Positions 58,800 through 64,000 of a stretch of DNA of 64,000 nt are shown here, one piece after another (within the stretch, counting starts at the first letter, position 1; the number at the start of each line of letters is the position of its first letter). The position numbers and the translations under genes are program-made. Location: positions 620,001 through 684,000 of the forward strand of contig NZ_FNTX01000002.1 of assembly GCF_900105765.1 (NCBI RefSeq), written 5' to 3'. The stretch comes from Ruania alba. GTDB lineage: Bacteria; Actinomycetota; Actinomycetes; Actinomycetales; Beutenbergiaceae. The notes beneath the pieces were generated by a model. That model was not told the origin of the DNA, did not search any database, and worked only from the letters and a program-made list of their open reading frames with translations.

Positions 58800-59588
58800 A
58801 TGGCCAGCAAGACAGAACGGCGCCGCGAGGAGATCGTCGCGCGGGCCGCCGCGATGGGCCTGGCCAACGTGGACGATCTTGCCGCGCGCTTCGACGTCAC
58901 CGCCTCCACGATCCGCCGGGACCTCGCCCTGCTGAGCCGGTCCGGCCGACTTGCCCGCACCTACGGCGGCGCGATCGCCCCGAGTGACCGAGCGGAAACC
59001 TCATTGCTGCAGCGTGAGCGCGAGGGGTTCGACGCGAAATCGGCGATCGCGCGCTGGGCAGCAGCCCAGGTCCAGGCCAAGGAGTCGATCCTGCTCGACG
59101 CCGGCTCCACGGTCGCCCTGCTCGCCCGCCAGCTGCCCACTCTGGATGCCGTCACGGTCACTACGGCCAGCGTCCCGGTGATCAGCCTGCTGCGCTCGCG
59201 TCCCGACCTGAACCTGGTATCCCTCGGTGGGCGCCTGCGCGAGCTGTCCGATGCGTTCGTCGGGCCATTGACCGAACAGAATCTGGAGCGGCTGACATTC
59301 GACCGTCTCTTCCTCGGCACCGACGGCGTCAGCACGGACGGGGCGATCTGCGAGGCAGAACTCGATCAGACCCGGCTGAAGGAACTGATGGCTCGGCAGT
59401 CCCGGCACGTCTACGTACTGGCGCACTCGGCCAAGCTCGGCCGGGCGCCGTTCCACAGCTGGGCGAGGATCGAACAGCCATGGACCCTCGTCACCGATGA
59501 CGGCGCAGATCCGGACTTCCTCAAGGCGTTCCGGTCCGACGAGCGGGAGGTCGTCCTCACCTCGGCGGTCGACGCGGCACAGCAATGA
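58800..59588 (+). CDS. DeoR-family transcriptional regulator
   Basis: A 262-aa sugar-responsive repressor. The N-terminal winged helix (about residues 5-58, VDDLAARFDVTASTIRRDLALLSRSG) and the phosphosugar-sensing C-terminal domain are both complete. The latter holds DAGSTVALLARQL and FLGTDGVSTDGAICEAELDQTRLKELM. A GGAAGG ribosome site precedes the ATG at 58800. It overlaps the DUF1537 kinase gene by 4 nt, so it heads and probably autoregulates the sugar-acid operon. Confidence 0.93.
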   Translation: MASKTERRREEIVARAAAMGLANVDDLAARFDVTASTIRRDLALLSRSGRLARTYGGAIAPSDRAETSLLQREREGFDAKSAIARWAAAQVQAKESILLDAGSTVALLARQLPTLDAVTVTTASVPVISLLRSRPDLNLVSLGGRLRELSDAFVGPLTEQNLERLTFDRLFLGTDGVSTDGAICEAELDQTRLKELMARQSRHVYVLAHSAKLGRAPFHSWARIEQPWTLVTDDGADPDFLKAFRSDEREVVLTSAVDAAQQ

Positions 59589-60781
59589 CAGTGGCGCAGG
59601 TCTGGGCGGACGACCTCACCGGCGCGGCCGAGGCTGCACACACCTGGCAGAACGCATCGGGCGGCGACATCCGGATCCTGCTCGGGATACCGGAACGGCC
59701 CACACCGGAGTCCAGGACGGTCTGCGACCTGGACCTGCGGCACAGCACCGACGCCGAGGTGCGGGCACGACTCGAGCCCGCAGCCGACCAGCTGGACGGG
59801 CACACGTCACTATTCTTCAAGGTGGACTCCCAGCTCCGTGGCCCGGTACGCACCTACCTGGAGGTGCTCCTGGACACCGGCCGACCGGTGGTGCTCTCCG
59901 CGGCCAACCCCGCTCTGGGCCGGATCACTGCCGACGGCCGCCATCACGTTCCGGACGCGGCCGGCGGGGGCCCGCCAGCCGAGCTGCGCTCAGTATTCGC
60001 CGGTCTGCCACACCACCATCTCGGTGCCGCCGAGTACGACCAGATCCCCAGCCTCCTCACCGGGGATACGCCCACCCTGGTGACCGCCGACGTGTCCAGC
60101 GGTGCGGACCTGGCCCGGCTGGCCCGGTCCTGCCGCAGCGGCCCCCGGCTGCACGCCGCCGGATCCGCACCATTCCTCGACGCGCTGGCCCGGAGCGAGG
60201 TGAGCGGGCGCGGACCGGCCGCAGGAACCGGCGTGCCGTCGCGCCCGGTGCAACAACTGTTCGCTGTGCTCGGCACCACAGAACCGACCGGCCATGCTCA
60301 GGTGCAGGCGCTGCGTGAGCGTGACCCGCGGACCGCCCTGGTCACGGCACCGGCCACCGAGGACACCCGTGCGATAGCGGAGTCCGCTCGCCACGTGCGG
60401 GCTGCCCTGGCACGCGGCGTACACGCCGTACTGACGCCGCCACCGGACCACACCGCCGCCGGCCACCGCACGGCTGAGGCCATGGCCGCGCTGGCCGCCA
60501 CGTGTCGCGCAGCGCTGCCCGGTGCGGGAGCCGACGTCTGCCTCTACCTCAGCGGTGGGTACACCGCGCGCCGGGTACTGGACCGGCTCGGCTTCACCGA
60601 ACTACGCCTCATCCCCGGCACGCACGACGTCGTGGCCCACCTGGTGGCGCCGGATGGCAGGACCGTCCTGACCAAGCCGGGCAGTTACGGCGACCGGAAC
60701 ACCCTGATCGACCTGACCCGACCTGCACCCTCCTGCGACACACCGACCCCTGACAAGGAGACCTCTGGTGGACTCACCTGA
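59585..60781 (+). CDS. DUF1537 four-carbon sugar-acid kinase (DtnK/OtnK-like)
   Basis: A 398-aa ATP-dependent kinase of the DUF1537 family. The N-terminal motif WADDLTGAAEAA and the SLFFKVDSQLRGPVRT segment near residue 80 are typical of the substrate domain. The C-terminal nucleotide domain has LYLSGGYTARRVLDRLG, where family members usually have GG(D/E)TA, a small deviation. The next gene, pdxA2-like, overlaps by 14 nt. The DUF1537-PdxA2 pair is the known D-threonate route, in which the kinase makes D-threonate 4-phosphate. Confidence 0.87.
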   Translation: MTVAQVWADDLTGAAEAAHTWQNASGGDIRILLGIPERPTPESRTVCDLDLRHSTDAEVRARLEPAADQLDGHTSLFFKVDSQLRGPVRTYLEVLLDTGRPVVLSAANPALGRITADGRHHVPDAAGGGPPAELRSVFAGLPHHHLGAAEYDQIPSLLTGDTPTLVTADVSSGADLARLARSCRSGPRLHAAGSAPFLDALARSEVSGRGPAAGTGVPSRPVQQLFAVLGTTEPTGHAQVQALRERDPRTALVTAPATEDTRAIAESARHVRAALARGVHAVLTPPPDHTAAGHRTAEAMAALAATCRAALPGAGADVCLYLSGGYTARRVLDRLGFTELRLIPGTHDVVAHLVAPDGRTVLTKPGSYGDRNTLIDLTRPAPSCDTPTPDKETSGGLT

Positions 60782-61793
60782 CCGCACCCCGTCCCTGCCC
60801 GTGATCGCCGTGACGATGGGCGATCCGGCCGGCGTCGGACCCGAGATCTGCGCGAGCGCTCTCACCAGCACCGAGGTACTGGCAGTGTGCCGCCCCGTGC
60901 TGATCGGGGACATCCCACGGATGATCCACGCCGCGAGGTTGATGGGCGTCACCCAACCGATCCGGGAGGTCCAGCACCCGAGCGAGACCGTCGGCCACGA
61001 CAACGCCCTCCACGTGATTCAGGTAGGTGAGCTGCCCGCTGACCTGCCGTTCGGCGAGGTCAGCCCGGTGGCCGGTCATGCGGCCTACACCTACATCGAG
61101 CGCGCCGCCCGCTACGCCACGGACCACGACGTGGCCGCGATCGCCACGGCGCCGCTCAACAAGGCTGCTCTGCACGCAGGCGGCCACGTGTTCCCAGGGC
61201 ACACGGAACTGCTCGCGCACCTGACCGGGGCACCGGAGGTGTCGATGATGCTGAGCACGCCGACCCTGAACGTCATTCACGTGACCACGCACATCGGTCT
61301 GGTCGATGCGGTCCACCGGATCGATCCGCCGCTGGTGCAGCGCACCATCAGCCGCGGTATCGATGCGCTGGAACGGGCCGGGATCGCGCGCCCGAAGGTC
61401 GGCGTGTGTGGGATCAACCCGCACGCGGGTGAGGACGGGCTGTTCGGCTACGGCGAAGAAGCGGAGAAGATCCAGCCCGCGATCGACGAGCTCCTCGCCC
61501 TCGGCCATGACGTGCACGGCCCGCTGCCCGCTGACACCGCCTTCTTCCTGGCCACCCGGGGAGACTTCGACCTGATCGTGGCGATGTACCACGACCAGGG
61601 TCACGGTCCGGTGAAGGTGCTCGGCATCGACGACGGCGTGAACATCACCGTCGGCCTGCCGGTGATCCGCACCTCGGTGGACCACGGCACCGCCTTCGAC
61701 ATCGCCGGCACCGGCACCGTCACGACCGCCAGCATGGCCGAAGCACTGCGTCAGGCGGCAACGCTGGCCGAGCGAACTCCCGGCAGCGCCTGA
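60768..61793 (+). CDS. PdxA2-like 4-phospho-sugar-acid dehydrogenase
   Basis: A 341-aa homologue of 4-hydroxythreonine-4-phosphate dehydrogenase. The metal-binding histidines are in FPGHTELLAH, INPHAGEDGLFG and MYHDQGHGPVKVLG, and the N-terminus has VTMGDPAGVGPEI. The GTG start overlaps the kinase gene. In operons with a DUF1537 kinase this enzyme oxidatively decarboxylates 4-phospho-D-threonate to dihydroxyacetone phosphate, which would join glycolysis. True PdxA of vitamin B6 synthesis is less likely given the neighbour. Confidence 0.88.
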   Translation: MDSPDRTPSLPVIAVTMGDPAGVGPEICASALTSTEVLAVCRPVLIGDIPRMIHAARLMGVTQPIREVQHPSETVGHDNALHVIQVGELPADLPFGEVSPVAGHAAYTYIERAARYATDHDVAAIATAPLNKAALHAGGHVFPGHTELLAHLTGAPEVSMMLSTPTLNVIHVTTHIGLVDAVHRIDPPLVQRTISRGIDALERAGIARPKVGVCGINPHAGEDGLFGYGEEAEKIQPAIDELLALGHDVHGPLPADTAFFLATRGDFDLIVAMYHDQGHGPVKVLGIDDGVNITVGLPVIRTSVDHGTAFDIAGTGTVTTASMAEALRQAATLAERTPGSA

Positions 61794-61807
61794 GCAGACA
61801 CACCAAT

Positions 61808-61837
61808 GGCGCCGCGCAGGAGGACCTGCGCGGCGCC
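61808..61837. terminator. Perfect 13-bp bidirectional terminator hairpin
   Basis: The 13 bases at 61808-61820 are perfectly complementary to 61825-61837 around a 4-nt loop. It lies between the convergent PdxA2-like and binding-protein genes. Confidence 0.85.
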
Positions 61838-61853
61838 GTCGACGGGCGGACCC

Positions 61854-63872
61854 TCAGTCGGTGAAGAAGTACTGCTCCGGGTTGGTCGGGCCGGGCGGCT
61901 GGTAGCCGACGTCACCCGGGATCGCATCCGGCACGTTGGTCCCCATGTTGTTCTTCACGATCCCGTAGCCGTCCGGCTGCGTGCAGATCCCGATGTAGAA
62001 GAACTGGTCCTTGGCGATGTCCAGGATCTCCCGCGCCAGCTCGATCGCCCGGTCGGCGTCATAGGTCGTGCGCATCTCGTCGAACAACGCCAACTGGTGC
62101 TGGATGATCTCAGGCGGCTCCACGCTGCTCTCGCCGCGGTACCACTGGGCCCAGTCGTGACCGTAGCGCGAGGATCCTCGCGGGTTCGACGGCACGAAGT
62201 AGTGGTTCGAGCCCTGCGTGGCGCGGATCTCGAACCCGCCAGCCGTCCAGGTGGACAGCTCGGCCTGGTTCGCCTCAACCCGCTCCCAATACAGGGTCTC
62301 CGCCAGCGGGGTGACGTTGACCTCCACGCCGACCTCCGCCCAGTCCTCCTTGATCATCTCGAACGCATCGAGTTGGTCGGGCATGGTCGACGGCACCAGG
62401 ACCGTCATGGTGATCCGCTCGCCCTCGCTGAGCCGGAAGCCGTCGCCGTCCTTCTCGGTGTAGCCCGCGCGGTCCAACGCCTCGTTCGCCAGTTCCACCG
62501 AATACTCGGTGAACTGCGTACCGAACTCCTCGTCGAAGGCCGGGTGACCTTCCACCGGGGCGCACTGCCAGGGAATCGTCTGGCTGCCGTAGATGGTGTC
62601 GATGATGCGCTGCCGGTTGATGGCGTGGGACAGCCCGACCCGGAAGTCCTTGTTCGCGTAGATCTCTCGCTTGCGGTCGTCCTCCAGGTTCTGGTTGAAG
62701 CCGATCACCATGGCGTTCGGGCCCTGCGGAGACACGCTGAACAGCCGGTAGTCACCGCTCTCCTGGTTGTCCGAGACGACGGGTAGGTTTCGGATGCTGT
62801 CGAAGTTGCGCATCTGCATGTCGAGCTCACCGTTGGTGATCTTGAGCAGCTCGACCTCGATGTCCTGCAAGACCTCACAGCGGATCGAGTCGATGTAGGG
62901 CAGCTGGCTGCCGTCCGGATCGACCTTCCAGTAGTAGGGGTTGCGCTCCGCCTCGACATAGCTGCCATCGCCAAGCGCTGCGGTGAGCTTCCAGGCATGG
63001 AGGGTGGGCCGGTCCACGTCGGTGAACTCTTCGCTCTTGGATTCCCAGAGCTGAATCCAGTCGTCGAGGCTGTTCTCGGCGACGACGTCGTCGAGGTTGT
63101 CCGCGTACAGCTCGTGGAACTGCTCGAAATGGTGCTTGGGCAGCACCATCGGGGTTCCGGACGCGAGCTCCTCGAGGAAGCCCGGCTTCGGGTCGTCGAA
63201 GACGTACCGGATCACATTGCCATCGCTCTCGAAGGTGCCCGGCTTCTCCGGATCGTTCACATTCGTCCAGAGCGTGTAGATCCCGCCGGGGTGCAGTCCC
63301 TCGTAGATGTTGACGTCCTCGAAGGCGAACCTGAAGTCCTCAGCGGTGACCGGCTCACCGTCGGACCACTTCATCCCCTCTCGGAGCGTGAACTGAAACA
63401 CCCGGCCGCCCTCGAGCTCTTCGAAGCTCTCGCAGATGTTCGGGATGATCTCGCTGGTACCCGGCTGGTCTGTCCATCCCGGGATCCACCGGATCAGCGG
63501 CTCGTAGCCGATGCTCTGCGTGAGCCAGGTCCGGTCCTCCTCGGTGATGATTGCCGAGCGCCAGGTGCCGCCGTACTGGCCGATCTGGCTGTGCGGCTCA
63601 ACCACCAGCGGTGTGCTCGGCAGCCGCTCCTCGACCGGTGGCAGATCGCCGGCCTCCACCTGGGCAGCCAGTGACGGCGCCTCCGCGCCCTTCGGTCCGG
63701 CGTTGCCGCCGGCGTTCTCACCTTGCGCAGGGTCGGTGTCAAAGAACGAACAGCCGGCCAACGAGGCGCCGGCAGCAAGCCCGCCTCCGGTCAACAGCAG
63801 GGACCGGCGACTGACAGCACTCGACCAGAGGCGGTCTCGGGTTCCCGATTCAGCAGTGGGTGGAAACATCAT
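61854..63872 (-). CDS. ABC transporter substrate-binding lipoprotein, family 5 (peptide/oligosaccharide)
   Basis: A 672-aa SBP-bac-5 protein with a Tat-type signal (SRRSLLLTGGGLAAG) ending in a lipobox, LAGC. The mature part has TLREGMKWSDGEPVTAEDFRFAFEDV and an extended loop typical of the large oligosaccharide-binding subgroup, which explains its length above the 500-550 aa norm. The start is placed at 63872 because AGAGGAG lies 5 nt upstream; an ATG at 63887 has no site. Permease genes would be expected elsewhere, probably beyond the edge. The substrate is not determinable. Confidence 0.9.
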   Translation of the reverse strand: MMFPPTAESGTRDRLWSSAVSRRSLLLTGGGLAAGASLAGCSFFDTDPAQGENAGGNAGPKGAEAPSLAAQVEAGDLPPVEERLPSTPLVVEPHSQIGQYGGTWRSAIITEEDRTWLTQSIGYEPLIRWIPGWTDQPGTSEIIPNICESFEELEGGRVFQFTLREGMKWSDGEPVTAEDFRFAFEDVNIYEGLHPGGIYTLWTNVNDPEKPGTFESDGNVIRYVFDDPKPGFLEELASGTPMVLPKHHFEQFHELYADNLDDVVAENSLDDWIQLWESKSEEFTDVDRPTLHAWKLTAALGDGSYVEAERNPYYWKVDPDGSQLPYIDSIRCEVLQDIEVELLKITNGELDMQMRNFDSIRNLPVVSDNQESGDYRLFSVSPQGPNAMVIGFNQNLEDDRKREIYANKDFRVGLSHAINRQRIIDTIYGSQTIPWQCAPVEGHPAFDEEFGTQFTEYSVELANEALDRAGYTEKDGDGFRLSEGERITMTVLVPSTMPDQLDAFEMIKEDWAEVGVEVNVTPLAETLYWERVEANQAELSTWTAGGFEIRATQGSNHYFVPSNPRGSSRYGHDWAQWYRGESSVEPPEIIQHQLALFDEMRTTYDADRAIELAREILDIAKDQFFYIGICTQPDGYGIVKNNMGTNVPDAIPGDVGYQPPGPTNPEQYFFTD

Positions 63873-63920
63873 CGTTCTCCTCTTCATTGTGGGGACGGTA
63901 TGCCAGGGGGCGGGGTCGGT

Positions 63921-64000
63921 TCAGGTGCGGTCGCCAGTCGGACTCTCCAGCCGGTCAACGGCCGGGAGCACGTGCTCGTCCAGGTGCCGGCGGTTCTCGG
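63921..64000 (-). CDS. C-terminal fragment of an unidentified gene
   Basis: The minus strand is open from the window edge to a TGA at 63921-63923 and would encode about 25 residues ending PAVDRLESPTGDRT. It has normal codon character, a clean stop, and lies upstream of the solute-binding gene on the same strand. The fragment is too short to name. Confidence 0.4.
   Translation of the reverse strand, partial: ENRRHLDEHVLPAVDRLESPTGDRT

Noticed and set aside
1-64000. CRISPR arrays, tRNA or rRNA genes, insertion sequences
   Set aside because: No regularly spaced repeats, no cloverleaf or rRNA signature and no transposase or integrase could be supported.

Overview
The window is high-GC DNA (roughly 70% by eye) with densely packed genes, many 4-nt ATGA/GTGA overlaps, many GTG starts, actinobacterial protein families (ECF41 sigma with its carboxymuconolactone decarboxylase partner, F420/FMN split-barrel protein, DesK/DesR-like two-component system) and Tat or lipoprotein exports. 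This points to an Actinomycetota chromosome, most likely a Micrococcales-type saprophyte. The genus is not determined; a Ruania/Beutenbergia-like origin is only an impression. I see no rRNA, tRNA, CRISPR array, integrase or insertion sequence.

Layout. 1-2.2 kb: a sugar ABC permease cut by the window edge and an AraC regulator. 2.3-7.1 kb: a phytanoyl-CoA-dioxygenase-like enzyme, DUF1905, a CMD-ECF41 sigma pair with a recognisable ECF41-type promoter, a decayed DUF1016 nuclease relic, a Uma2-family protein and an HNH endonuclease. 7.1-10.3 kb: three translationally coupled Gfo/Idh/MocA oxidoreductases. 10.4-20.1 kb: a sulfatase locus arranged around a LacI-family regulator. Leftward it encodes two duplicated Tat-exported proteins of unknown function, a sulfatase and an orphan solute-binding lipoprotein; rightward it encodes LacI and two more sulfatases. 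CG-centred near-palindromes recur in its control regions. 20.2-23.7 kb: an ABC-2 exporter with a DesK/DesR-like two-component system. 23.7-28.5 kb: FetB-like and TerC-like membrane proteins, then a GH3 beta-glucosidase divergent from a TetR regulator with a clear palindromic operator. 28.5-34.7 kb: AAA/DUF234 ATPase, MFS exporter, DgoD-like dehydratase, prolyl iminopeptidase and a GntR/FCD regulator.

34.7-42.8 kb: a PIN-toxin relic, an MFS transporter, then an amino-sugar (ManNAc/sialic-acid-like) cluster of NanE, Gfo/Idh/MocA, ABC permeases and binding protein, divergent from a ROK kinase and a GntR/UTRA regulator. Two ACCCTAGGGT palindromes lie between the divergent units. 42.9-46 kb: pyruvate oxidase and an ECF sigma/membrane-protein pair; each of two 75-bp related palindromic repeats follows a stop codon by one base. 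46.1-50.5 kb: a manganese-type ABC importer and its DtxR/MntR-type regulator, which share an upstream box. 50.6-55.4 kb: a DDN-like protein, a glycine-betaine ABC system and an LLM flavin oxidoreductase. 55.5-61.8 kb: a large glycoside hydrolase and an aldo/keto reductase divergent from a DeoR-DUF1537 kinase-PdxA2 operon that fits D-threonate (four-carbon sugar acid) catabolism. The window ends in a family-5 solute-binding lipoprotein and a fragment of another gene.

Together the genes describe a carbohydrate scavenger with several separate, locally regulated modules for glycans, amino sugars and sugar acids. The most promising undescribed element is the sulfatase locus with its duplicated Tat-exported unknown proteins.
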